Source: an uncultured Clostridia bacterium
GTDB taxonomy: Bacteria > Bacillota > Clostridia > Oscillospirales > CAG-272
DNA: 12,063 bases
Assembly: GCA_905235755.1 (NCBI GenBank)
Contig: CAJONA010000024.1
Location: 1-12,063, forward strand
Direction: 5' to 3'
The notes under the pieces are model-generated. The model saw nothing but the letters and a program-made list of their open reading frames with translations, ran no database searches and had not been told where the DNA came from. Below are positions 1 through 6,510 of this stretch, piece after piece. The first letter of the stretch is position 1. Every line of letters begins with the position of its first letter. A program made the translations under genes and the position numbers.

Positions 1-2
1 AC

Positions 3-473
3 AACGCCGAAAAGCTCGGCATCAACGGCGATTTCTATAAGACGAAGGATATTCACATACACTTTCCCGAGGGAGCCGTTCCGAAGGACGGCCCGAGCGC
101 GGGCGCGGCGATAGTTACGTCGCTCGTCAGCGAGCTTACGGGCGTTCCCGTCCGCCGCGACGTCGCGATGACGGGCGAAATAACGCTTCACGGCAGGGTG
201 ACTGCCATCGGCGGACTCAGAGAAAAAACGATGGCGGCGTATCTCGCGGGCGTGAACACGATAATCATACCGAAGGACAACATGGGCGACCTTTGCGAAG
301 TCGCCGACGAGGTCAAGACGCACGTCAAGATAATTCCCGTTTCCGATATTTCGGAAGTGCTCGATATTGCGCTTGCGCAAGGCGAGAACGCGCACCGCGG
401 CACGGACGCGTCCGTCGAAAAGATCGCCGACGGATACGCTCAAAGCGTAAACCGCGCAAATCGGAGCGAATAA
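3..473 (+). CDS. lon: ATP-dependent Lon protease, C-terminal part (5' end outside window)
   Basis: This is the proteolytic domain of Lon, the cytoplasmic AAA+ protease that degrades misfolded and regulatory proteins. The frame is already open at the left edge, and about 156 residues are visible up to the TAA at 471-473. The catalytic serine lies in the block KDGPSAG (near 87-107) and the catalytic lysine in GGLREK (near 211-228). These form the Ser-Lys dyad typical of the family, and the usual MTGEITLHGRV block lies between them. The ATPase and N-terminal domains are upstream of the window. After the P domain there is a short hydrophilic tail ending in RSE. The stop is 17 bases before ysxC, the common Firmicutes lonA-ysxC pairing, so LonA is more likely than LonB. 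Identification is firm; the full length is unknown. Confidence 0.96.
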   Translation, partial: NAEKLGINGDFYKTKDIHIHFPEGAVPKDGPSAGAAIVTSLVSELTGVPVRRDVAMTGEITLHGRVTAIGGLREKTMAAYLAGVNTIIIPKDNMGDLCEVADEVKTHVKIIPVSDISEVLDIALAQGENAHRGTDASVEKIADGYAQSVNRANRSE

Positions 474-490
474 ACTTTAAAGGAGCAAAA

Positions 491-1102
491 ATGGCGCTTG
501 CTTTTCAGAACATCGAGTTAAAAATAACGGCGGGGCGTAAGGAGCAGTTTCCGCGCGACGGGCTTGCGCAAATAGCGCTCTCCGGGCGGTCGAACGTCGG
601 CAAAAGTTCGCTGATAAACACCGTTTCCGGCAGAAAAAATTATGCCAGAACGAGCTCGGAGCCGGGCAAGACGGTAACGGTCAACTTCTATCTCGTCGAC
701 AAAAAGATATACCTCGTCGACTTGCCCGGATACGGCTACGCGCGGCGCTCGGGAGAGGAGCAAAAGCGTTTTTCAAATCTGACCGAGGCATATCTCGCTC
801 AGGACGGAAAGCCCGATTTCGTTTTGCAGCTCGTCGACCTTAAAGTCGGACCGACGCAGGACGACCTTATGATGATAGACTGGCTCGACGGCGCGGGTAT
901 TCCGTATGCCGTCGTCGCAACAAAGGCGGATAAACTCAACATAACGACGAGAAAAGCGAACCTCGAAGCGCTCTCCGCTCATCCGTATCTGATGCCGCCG
1001 TATGCAAAAGAGCAGATCGAAGTCGTCGGATTTTCGGCGCAGAGCGGAGACGGCAGAGAAACGGTCAGAAACATAATAACGGGCATTTACAAAAATCTGT
1101 GA
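491..1102 (+). CDS. ysxC: Ribosome biogenesis GTP-binding protein YsxC/EngB (YihA family)
   Basis: This 203-residue GTPase belongs to the TrmE-Era-EngA-YihA group, whose YsxC members are needed for late assembly of the 50S ribosomal subunit. The length is typical. The G1 P-loop GRSNVGKS is at residues 32-39, the switch I region with PGKT at 58-61, G3 DLPG at 77-80 followed by YGYA, G4 TKAD at 144-147, and a G5-like SAQSG at 182-186. The ATG at 491 was chosen because AAAGGAG ends six bases upstream and the protein then begins at the family's normal N-terminus. The same frame is open further upstream inside lon, but that stretch has no family resemblance. It is co-transcribed with lon, and the M50 gene starts 12 bases downstream. 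Confidence 0.96.
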   Translation: MALAFQNIELKITAGRKEQFPRDGLAQIALSGRSNVGKSSLINTVSGRKNYARTSSEPGKTVTVNFYLVDKKIYLVDLPGYGYARRSGEEQKRFSNLTEAYLAQDGKPDFVLQLVDLKVGPTQDDLMMIDWLDGAGIPYAVVATKADKLNITTRKANLEALSAHPYLMPPYAKEQIEVVGFSAQSGDGRETVRNIITGIYKNL

Positions 1103-1114
1103 AAGGGCAGAGAA

Positions 1115-1753
1115 ATGAACCAAATCATACTCGAATATTTGCTGCGTATTCCCGCGGTACTGATAGCGCTCACGTTTCACGAGTGCGCTCACGGCTGGGT
1201 GTCATATAAGCTCGGCGATCCGACTGCCAAAAACCTCGGACGGCTGACATTAAACCCAATAAAGCATATCGATCCTCTCGGGCTTATCTTGATGATAGTC
1301 GTCGGGTTCGGTTATGCGAAGCCGGTACCCGTCAATTCGCGCTATTATAAAAAGCCGAAGCGCGACATGGCGCTCGTCGCCGCCGCCGGACCGCTCGCAA
1401 ACATCATCATCGCGTTTATCGCCATGTTTATATACAAATGCCTGAATCTGATCCGATCGGACAGCTATGCGCTTGTCGCGGCACTTATGTTCTTTGCGAT
1501 ACTGGCGGCGCTCAACGTATATCTTGCGGTATTCAATCTTATCCCGATACCGCCGCTCGACGGCTCGCGGCTCGCGTATATATTTCTCCCGACAAAATGG
1601 TATTTCGGCATTATGAAATACGAAAGATATATACTGATCGGCTTTTACGTCCTCCTTTTCCTCGGAATGTTCACAGGCGTTTTGAGCGCGATCTCAAACT
1701 GGGTGCTTGGCGGTATGGACAGCCTCATATCGCTGATACCGATATTTAAATAA
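1115..1753 (+). CDS. Site-2-protease family membrane metalloprotease (peptidase M50, YwhC-like)
   Basis: This is a 212-residue integral membrane protein with the zinc-protease signature HECAH at residues 22-26 inside the first hydrophobic segment. A second conserved motif, NLIPIPPLDGSR, is at 141-152; its Asp149 is the expected third zinc ligand. An AAGPLAN block (89-96) and a GFGYAKPVPVN block (64-74) are also typical of the short M50 branch (SpoIVFB/YwhC-like) that lacks PDZ domains. Four to five membrane segments are visible. The family cleaves substrates within or near the membrane; the substrate here is unknown. An AAAGGG site precedes the ATG. Clostridial genomes commonly place this gene directly upstream of scpA, as here (12-base gap). 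Confidence 0.92.
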   Translation: MNQIILEYLLRIPAVLIALTFHECAHGWVSYKLGDPTAKNLGRLTLNPIKHIDPLGLILMIVVGFGYAKPVPVNSRYYKKPKRDMALVAAAGPLANIIIAFIAMFIYKCLNLIRSDSYALVAALMFFAILAALNVYLAVFNLIPIPPLDGSRLAYIFLPTKWYFGIMKYERYILIGFYVLLFLGMFTGVLSAISNWVLGGMDSLISLIPIFK

Positions 1754-1765
1754 ACGGAGTTTTTG

Positions 1766-2521
1766 ATGGAACAGCTTGTGTTTAAAACGGAAGCGTATGA
1801 GGGACCGCTCGATCTGCTTTTGTCGCTGATAGCAAAGAATAAAATGAGCATATTCGACATACAGATATCCGTCATTTTCGATCAGTATATGGAATATGTC
1901 GACAATATGCAGATAAGCGATATGGATCTTGCCGGAGAGTTTATAAGAATGGCGGCGGAGCTGATGCTCATCAAAAGCAAGATGCTCCTGCCGAAACAAG
2001 ATGAAGATCCGCGCGAAGAACTCGTACGCACGCTCATGGAATACAAAACGGCAAAGGAAGCGGCGGAAAAGTTATCCGTTCTCGAAAAGGAATTCGGCGG
2101 CAGATTTGAAAAGGACGCCGACGAGATAGTCGTCGACAAAACGAAACTCGACGACATGGATATCACGCTCATATCAAACGCGATGACGCGGCTCATTATG
2201 ACGATGTCGGAAAAGCGTCAGCTGTCACTCAAAAAGCCGATAGAGTCGATAAACCCGATAATAAAGAAAAAGATCGTACCGATACCGGCGCGTGTATTCC
2301 ACGTTTTAAAGCTGTTATACGTAAAGAAAAGCGTTGCTTTTGAAGAAATATTCGACGACGTGACGTCTCGCTCCGGCATAATAGCGACATTCTATGCGCT
2401 GCTTGTGCTGATGAGGGCGGGGCGCGTCGAGGCAAAGCAGGTCGATGTCGGCGACGCAAACTCCGACGTAATACTTTGTTTTATTGAAAGCGATAAAAAG
2501 GGAAAAGCAGATGGACAGTGA
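1766..2521 (+). CDS. scpA: Segregation and condensation protein A (kleisin)
   Basis: This 251-residue kleisin subunit of the SMC-ScpA-ScpB condensin complex organises and segregates the nucleoid. The diagnostic N-terminal block AYEGPLDLLLSLI starts at residue 10. A helical N-terminal domain that contacts the SMC neck follows, then a charged linker, and a C-terminal winged-helix region (about 180-245) that binds the SMC head. The ATG at 1766 is preferred over the adjacent TTG at 1763 because CGGAG lies at a proper distance and the family usually starts here. The last 11 bases overlap scpB, which suggests coupled translation of the two partners. Confidence 0.95.
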   Translation: MEQLVFKTEAYEGPLDLLLSLIAKNKMSIFDIQISVIFDQYMEYVDNMQISDMDLAGEFIRMAAELMLIKSKMLLPKQDEDPREELVRTLMEYKTAKEAAEKLSVLEKEFGGRFEKDADEIVVDKTKLDDMDITLISNAMTRLIMTMSEKRQLSLKKPIESINPIIKKKIVPIPARVFHVLKLLYVKKSVAFEEIFDDVTSRSGIIATFYALLVLMRAGRVEAKQVDVGDANSDVILCFIESDKKGKADGQ

Positions 2522-3065
2522 GAAAATTCTGACAAGAGACGAGATAAAACGAATAATCGAGGCGGTGCTTTTTGCGGCCGGGCATCCCGTGACGTATCAA
2601 AAACTCGCCGAGATCATCGGCGTCAGCGAGGATGAGATATCCGACATCGTCGACGAATACATCTCGGAATACGACTCGAGCGGCCTTGTGCGCGGAATAC
2701 AGCTGCTCAAACTCGGGCGCGCATGCCAGCTTACGACAAAGGAAGTATTCATCGACTACATCAAGGCGACGCTCGGAGTGCGCGATGGCGGAAATCTGTC
2801 AAAAGCGTCGCTCGAAACGCTCGCGATAATCGCGTACAATCAGCCTGTCACGCGCACATACGTCGATCAGGTGCGCGGAGTTGACAGCGCTTATTCGGTG
2901 GGCGTTCTCGTCGAACGCGAACTGATAAAAGTCGTCGGACAGCTCGACGTTCCGGGAAGGCCGCGTCTTTACGCGACGACCGAGAATTTTCTGCGCGTAT
3001 TCGGGCTTTCTTCGCTTGAAGAACTACCGCCCGTGGCGCTTCCGACGACGACGTCGGACACCTGA
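2511..3065 (+). CDS. scpB: Segregation and condensation protein B
   Basis: This 184-residue protein is the partner of ScpA. ScpB forms a dimer of tandem winged helices that binds the kleisin linker and regulates SMC ATPase activity. The first winged helix begins at IKRIIEAVLFAAG (from residue 12). The second carries the hallmark SLETLAIIAYNQPVTR (residues 100-115), followed by a GRPRLYATT block and LRVFGLSSLEELPP near the C-terminus. The ATG at 2511 lies inside the end of scpA with an AAGGGAAAA site before it. A TTG nine codons upstream would add residues not typical of the family. Length and motifs are normal. Confidence 0.95.
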   Translation: MDSEKILTRDEIKRIIEAVLFAAGHPVTYQKLAEIIGVSEDEISDIVDEYISEYDSSGLVRGIQLLKLGRACQLTTKEVFIDYIKATLGVRDGGNLSKASLETLAIIAYNQPVTRTYVDQVRGVDSAYSVGVLVERELIKVVGQLDVPGRPRLYATTENFLRVFGLSSLEELPPVALPTTTSDT

Positions 3066-3096
3066 TAAAAGAAAAATTTTTGACGGAGGGTAAAGT

Positions 3097-3690
3097 ATGT
3101 GGTGGATATTCGTTGTCGCCGCTGTTGCGCTTATTTTGGCGCTGATACTTTTGTCTCCGTTAAAACTTGAACTGTGCGTCGGCGACGGCGTGAACGTTAC
3201 GGCGAGGTTTTTGATATTCAAACGCGTCATCGTGCCTGCGCCGCCTAAAAAGGATAAACGTCAAAAGAAAAGATCAAAAGGACAGAATAAGAAAAAGCAG
3301 ACGGCAAAATCGCAAAAGCGGGAAACTTCTTCCGGCATTATCTCGCAGATACAAACTGTCACGGCGATCGTCAAACAACTGCTCGATAAGACGATAAAGC
3401 ACATTAAAATAGTGCTGAAAAAACTCGTCGTCTCGGTGGGCAGCGACGAGGCGGCAAAAACAGCGATGATATACGGCGCGGTGTGCGTCGCGTGCGACGA
3501 ACTGATAGAGACGATGAAGCGATCTTTGAACTTCAAGATAAAAGGCGACGACGCGGTGAACGTTTTTGCCGATTTTTCAAGCGAAAAGACGTATGCGGAC
3601 ATAAATATCGAATTTTCGCTTAATATTATAAGCGCGATGATCATACTGTCTCCGATATTATTAAAATATTTCAACGAAAAAGATCAATAA
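3097..3690 (+). CDS. DUF2953 (YtfI-like) membrane-anchored protein
   Basis: This 197-residue protein has an N-terminal membrane segment (about residues 3-21) and a strongly basic lysine-rich stretch (about 50-76). A mixed region follows with a conserved-looking block around KTAMIYGAVCVACDELIE. It ends in a hydrophobic segment (about 175-192). This layout, and the position between scpB and gerW, match the DUF2953 family (B. subtilis YtfI, the neighbour of YtfJ). The molecular function is not established. GGAGGG lies six bases before the ATG. The gaps on both sides are about 30 bases, so it is very likely part of the same transcript. The assignment rests on context plus general pattern, so it is less certain than for its neighbours. 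Confidence 0.75.
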   Translation: MWWIFVVAAVALILALILLSPLKLELCVGDGVNVTARFLIFKRVIVPAPPKKDKRQKKRSKGQNKKKQTAKSQKRETSSGIISQIQTVTAIVKQLLDKTIKHIKIVLKKLVVSVGSDEAAKTAMIYGAVCVACDELIETMKRSLNFKIKGDDAVNVFADFSSEKTYADINIEFSLNIISAMIILSPILLKYFNEKDQ

Positions 3691-3718
3691 ACAACAATAT
3701 ACAGAAGGGAAGCTCATT

Positions 3719-4168
3719 ATGGAAAACAACGGAAAAAACAAAATATCCGAGGTGATCTCCTCCGCCCTTGACGGCATCAAAAATATCGTCGACGCCGACT
3801 CGGTGATAGGAACGCCGATCGAAACTCCGTCGGGCACGATAATAATCCCGATATCGAAGGTGTCCGTCGGCTTTGTCGGCGGCGGAAACGATCACGCGGG
3901 AAAGAATGTTCAGTCGTCGGGAAAGAACGATTTCGGCGGCGCGAGCGGCTCGGGTGTGACGGTGAAGCCGGTGGGATTTATCGTTGTGAACTCATCGGGT
4001 GCGGTGAACGTCCTTAATATCGACAATCCCGGCGGCACGAACGATCTCGGTTCGTCGATACAGACCATCATCGACAAGGCGCCCGAGGTATTCGAGAAAA
4101 TAAAATCCGTTTTCAAAAAGAATAAAGATGACGGAGACGGGAGCGGCGACGAGGGCGAAAGCAAATAA
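3719..4168 (+). CDS. gerW: GerW (YtfJ) family sporulation/germination protein
   Basis: This 149-residue protein is of the GerW/YtfJ family. In B. subtilis, GerW is a spore protein needed for normal L-alanine germination; relatives also occur in bacteria not known to sporulate, so the gene alone does not prove sporulation. Recognisable features are the N-terminal VISSALDGIKNIVDADSVIG block, TIIIPISKVSVGFVGGG near residues 39-54, and a second strand-rich core VKPVGFIVVN followed by VNVL. The C-terminus is a helical segment ending in an acidic, glycine-rich tail. There is no signal peptide. GAAGGGA precedes the ATG. It follows the DUF2953 gene exactly as in the Bacillus ytfI-ytfJ pair. Confidence 0.88.
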   Translation: MENNGKNKISEVISSALDGIKNIVDADSVIGTPIETPSGTIIIPISKVSVGFVGGGNDHAGKNVQSSGKNDFGGASGSGVTVKPVGFIVVNSSGAVNVLNIDNPGGTNDLGSSIQTIIDKAPEVFEKIKSVFKKNKDDGDGSGDEGESK

Positions 4169-4185
4169 AGCGGAGCAACCTACTC

Positions 4186-4230
4186 ATGAATAAAATTTTC
4201 ACCTGTGCAAATCATAATCAAAAAAGATAA
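4186..4230 (+). CDS. Possible 14-codon leader peptide upstream of the D,D-carboxypeptidase gene
   Basis: A short open frame, ATG at 4186 to TAA at 4228-4230, would encode MNKIFTCANHNQKR. A GGAG (4172-4175) lies ten bases before the ATG, with little else to explain that site. The codons for Ile-Phe-Thr-Cys cross the left arm of the hairpin that masks the next gene's ribosome binding site, and the stop falls just before the right arm. This geometry resembles leader peptides that couple translation to hairpin opening, but a chance ORF of this size is quite possible. No homology was recognised. Confidence 0.35.
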   Translation: MNKIFTCANHNQKR

Positions 4231-4243
4231 GTACAGGTGAAAA
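4196..4243 (+). promoter_or_regulatory. Hairpin masking the Shine-Dalgarno of the D,D-carboxypeptidase gene
   Basis: An inverted repeat has left arm TTTTCACCTGTGC (4196-4208) and right arm GTACAGGTGAAAA (4231-4243). Eleven pairs are perfect; a G-U pair and a closing C-G pair extend the stem to 13. The loop is 22 A-rich bases. The right arm contains AGGTGA, the only plausible ribosome binding site for the ATG at 4245. As RNA it would therefore hide the start region; as DNA it could instead be an operator. The long T run expected of a terminator is absent. Confidence 0.6.
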
Positions 4244-4244
4244 A

Positions 4245-5345
4245 ATGAAGAAAATTCTGACAGCGCTTTTTGCCGCGGCGATCATACTGTCGTTTTCCAC
4301 GGCGGCGCACGCCGTGTCGACGAGCGCCGAAAGCGCGATACTGATAGAAGCGGACAGCAAAAACGTAATATACGAAAAGGACGCCGACACGCGTCGCGGT
4401 CCGGCGAGCACAACGAAAATAATGACGGCGATCATCGCCATCGAGCGATGCCCGCTCGACAAGATCGTCACGGTGGCGCCGGAAGCGGCGGGAGTAGAGG
4501 GTTCTTCGATATATCTTTACGCGGGCGAGCGCATAACGATGGAATCGCTACTTTACGCGCTGATGCTTCAAAGCGCGAACGACGCCGCGGCGGCTATCGC
4601 GTATGAAATAGCCGGCGGAATCGACGAGTTCGCCGAGCTGATGAACGAAAAAGCGGCGGAGCTCGGGCTGAAAGACACGCATTTTGCAAATCCGCACGGG
4701 CTTGACGACGAGGAGCATTACACAACGGCGCGGGAGCTGGCGCTTATAGCGCGGTACGCTCTCGAAAACGAGACGTTCCGCAAAATCGTATCGACGGAGA
4801 AAAAGTCGATACCTATGCACGACGGAGAGGCGACGCGCGTGCTGATAAATCATAATCGTCTGCTCAGAACGTACGACGATATAATCGGCGTAAAGACCGG
4901 ATTTACGAAAAAAACGGGCAGAACGCTCGTTTCCGCCGCAGAGCGCGACGGAGTCACGCTCATAGCGGTGACGCTGTCCGACGGCGACGACTGGCGCGAT
5001 CACCGCGCGATGCTCGACTACGGATTTGATATGTATGAAAACGTCGAGCTTTGCCGCACGGGAGAATTCGGCGGCGAAGTCCACGTCTGCGGCGGAGAGC
5101 GCGACGAAGTAAAAGTTTCGGCAGGGGAGAATGTTTTTGCCGTGTTGCCTAAGGAACGCGCAGAGATCGGGACGAAGATCGAACTGCCGCGATTTTTGTA
5201 CGCGCCTGTCACGGCGGGCGACGCCGTAGGCAAGGTCAAATTTTATCTTGGAGCGGAGCTCATCGGCGAGGCGGATATCATAGCCGATGAGAACGTGAAA
5301 AAAAGCGACGACGGGGGCGGATTTTTGTTTTGGAAGAAGAAATGA
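4245..5345 (+). CDS. D-alanyl-D-alanine carboxypeptidase (serine-type, peptidase S11, DacF-like)
   Basis: This 366-residue secreted penicillin-binding protein removes the terminal D-Ala from peptidoglycan stem peptides. A signal peptide covers residues 1-23 (MKK start, hydrophobic core, AHA cleavage site). All three active-site motifs are present: SxxK as STTK at 55-58, SxN as SAN at 110-112, and KTG at 217-219. A C-terminal beta-rich domain of the PBP5 type follows (about 260-345). The tail ends FLFWKKK, which could touch or anchor to the membrane, as in PBP5/DacF relatives. Its ATG lies behind the 4196-4243 hairpin. The stop TGA overlaps the rluB start (ATGA). In related genomes the gene order gerW-dac-rluB is common. 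I cannot tell from sequence whether it acts in vegetative cells or sporulation. Confidence 0.94.
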   Translation: MKKILTALFAAAIILSFSTAAHAVSTSAESAILIEADSKNVIYEKDADTRRGPASTTKIMTAIIAIERCPLDKIVTVAPEAAGVEGSSIYLYAGERITMESLLYALMLQSANDAAAAIAYEIAGGIDEFAELMNEKAAELGLKDTHFANPHGLDDEEHYTTARELALIARYALENETFRKIVSTEKKSIPMHDGEATRVLINHNRLLRTYDDIIGVKTGFTKKTGRTLVSAAERDGVTLIAVTLSDGDDWRDHRAMLDYGFDMYENVELCRTGEFGGEVHVCGGERDEVKVSAGENVFAVLPKERAEIGTKIELPRFLYAPVTAGDAVGKVKFYLGAELIGEADIIADENVKKSDDGGGFLFWKKK

Positions 5346-6043
5346 GACTTCATAAATATCTGTCGGAGCAGGGGATAATGTCGCGCCGCGCCGCAGAAGA
5401 AGCGATAACGTCGGGGCGCGTCAAGGTCAACGGCGAGATAGCCGTTATAGGGCAGAAGATATCGCCCGAAAACGACGTTATAGAGTGCGACGGCGTTCTC
5501 ATCGGGCGGAATGTCGAGAAAAAATATATCATGCTCAACAAGCCCGCGGGCGTCGTCACGACGATGAACGACGAGCGCGGACGAACGACGGTGGCGGAGC
5601 TTGTCGGCGACGTCGGGGAACGGGTGTACCCGATAGGCAGACTCGATATGCAGTCGGAGGGACTGCTCCTGCTCACAAACGACGGCGAGTTCGCAAACCG
5701 CCTTATGCACCCGAAATTTCACAAGCCGAAAGTGTATCATGTGAAGGTGTGCGGCGTACTGCCGGATGAGACGGTCGAGGCGCTCGCGCTGCCGACGGAC
5801 ATCGACGGCTACATAACGAAACCGGCATGCGTGTCGGTGTTCAAACAAAATAAAAATTCGACCGTCCTCATGATCGAGCTGCACGAGGGGCGCAACAGGC
5901 AGATACGCAAGATGTGCGAAAAGCTCGATCTGAAAATTCAAAAATTGAAAAGAATATCGATAGGCGATGTGAAGCTCGGCGATCTGCCGACGGGAAAATG
6001 GCGACACCTCACAAAAGCCGAGGTCAATTCTTTAAGGAGATAA
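5342..6043 (+). CDS. rluB: 23S rRNA pseudouridine synthase, RluB/RsuA family
   Basis: This 233-residue enzyme isomerises a specific uridine in large-subunit rRNA. An S4 RNA-binding domain occupies about residues 1-58 (RLHKYLSEQGIMSRRAAEEAI, then GRVKVNG). The catalytic domain begins at YIMLNKPAGVVTT (62-74). The catalytic aspartate is Asp102 in GRLDMQSEGLLLLTNDG, and the C-terminal HEGRNRQIRKM block is typical. The ATG at 5342 overlaps the carboxypeptidase stop by four bases and is preceded by GGAAGAAG inside that gene. A TTG four codons upstream is possible but has no better SD. RluB, RluE and RsuA cannot be separated with certainty by eye; RluB is usual for this genomic position in Firmicutes. 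Confidence 0.9.
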   Translation: MRLHKYLSEQGIMSRRAAEEAITSGRVKVNGEIAVIGQKISPENDVIECDGVLIGRNVEKKYIMLNKPAGVVTTMNDERGRTTVAELVGDVGERVYPIGRLDMQSEGLLLLTNDGEFANRLMHPKFHKPKVYHVKVCGVLPDETVEALALPTDIDGYITKPACVSVFKQNKNSTVLMIELHEGRNRQIRKMCEKLDLKIQKLKRISIGDVKLGDLPTGKWRHLTKAEVNSLRR

Positions 6044-6045
6044 AA

Positions 6046-6426
6046 ATGCTCGAGATCAAACCGATCGAAAACAAGGACAAGCAGGCGGAGATATGCCGCG
6101 CGTGCGGCGTCGATTTCAACAAGGACGCATTCGCGTACTCCGCGTGCGAAGACGACGCCGTTCTCGGAGTGTGCCAGTTTTACACAGACGGCGAATACGG
6201 ATATATTTACGACCTGAAAAACGCCGTCGGCGTCGACGATTTCGAGGCGCTGTTCTTAATGGGACGCGCGGCGCTGAATTTCATCGACCTTTGCGGAGTG
6301 CATAAGGCTATCTATTGCGGCGAGGAATCGACAGTGTCGAAAGCCGTCGGATTTGAGAAAAAAGACGGTCGGCTCTTTATGGATCTCGAAGGATTTTTCT
6401 TGAATCCGTGCGGGCATAAAAAATAG
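6046..6426 (+). CDS. Small protein resembling a GNAT-type acetyltransferase
   Basis: This 126-residue soluble protein starts two bases after the rluB stop, with AAGGAGA overlapping the end of rluB, so the two are surely co-translated. The pattern recalls a compact GNAT fold: a strand pair around SACEDDAVLGVCQFY, then EYGYIYDLKNAV, a long helix DFEALFLMGRAALNFIDLCGV, and AVGFEKKDGRLFMDL near the end, like the final strands of acetyltransferases. The acetyl-CoA P-loop (R/QxxGxG/A) is not clearly visible, so it may be catalytically inactive or a remote relative. It has seven cysteines, including CRAC at 17-20. Substrate and function are unknown. Confidence 0.7.
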   Translation: MLEIKPIENKDKQAEICRACGVDFNKDAFAYSACEDDAVLGVCQFYTDGEYGYIYDLKNAVGVDDFEALFLMGRAALNFIDLCGVHKAIYCGEESTVSKAVGFEKKDGRLFMDLEGFFLNPCGHKK

Positions 6427-6439
6427 CGCAAGAAATGTC

Positions 6440-6468
6440 TTTACAAAACGGCATATTTTTGATATACT
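6440..6468 (+). promoter_or_regulatory. Sigma-A type promoter for prfB
   Basis: The -35 box TTTACA (6440-6445) and the -10 box TATACT (6463-6468) are separated by exactly 17 bases. TG one base before the -10 box gives an extended -10 element. Transcription would start near 6475, about 36 bases before the prfB TTG. It is the best promoter match in the window and would let prfB be expressed apart from the upstream block. Confidence 0.75.
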
Positions 6469-6510
6469 TAAATTGGAAATAAAAATACATCATCGAAAGG
6501 CGCGATAAAA

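Noticed and set aside
293..490. 5' extension of ysxC into lon in the same open frame
   Set aside because: The extra residues are basic noise from the lon coding region, and the ATG at 491 has an excellent SD and the family's N-terminus.
1115..1753. The M50 protease as the dedicated site-2 protease of the sigma operon
   Set aside because: It is about 7 kb away in a conserved housekeeping block and belongs to the short YwhC-like branch; nothing in the sequence links the two.
4196..4243. Reading the inverted repeat as a rho-independent terminator after gerW
   Set aside because: The loop is 22 bases, the stem is AU-rich at its base, and only A residues, not a T run, follow; the right arm is better explained as the SD region.
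4548..5084. 178-codon open frame on the - strand inside the carboxypeptidase gene
   Set aside because: Shadow of a clear S11 peptidase gene; composition is biased and there is no family resemblance.
5243..6007. 254-codon open frame on the - strand opposite rluB
   Set aside because: It lies antisense to a gene with all RluB motifs, has no recognisable protein pattern, and is explained by the codon bias.
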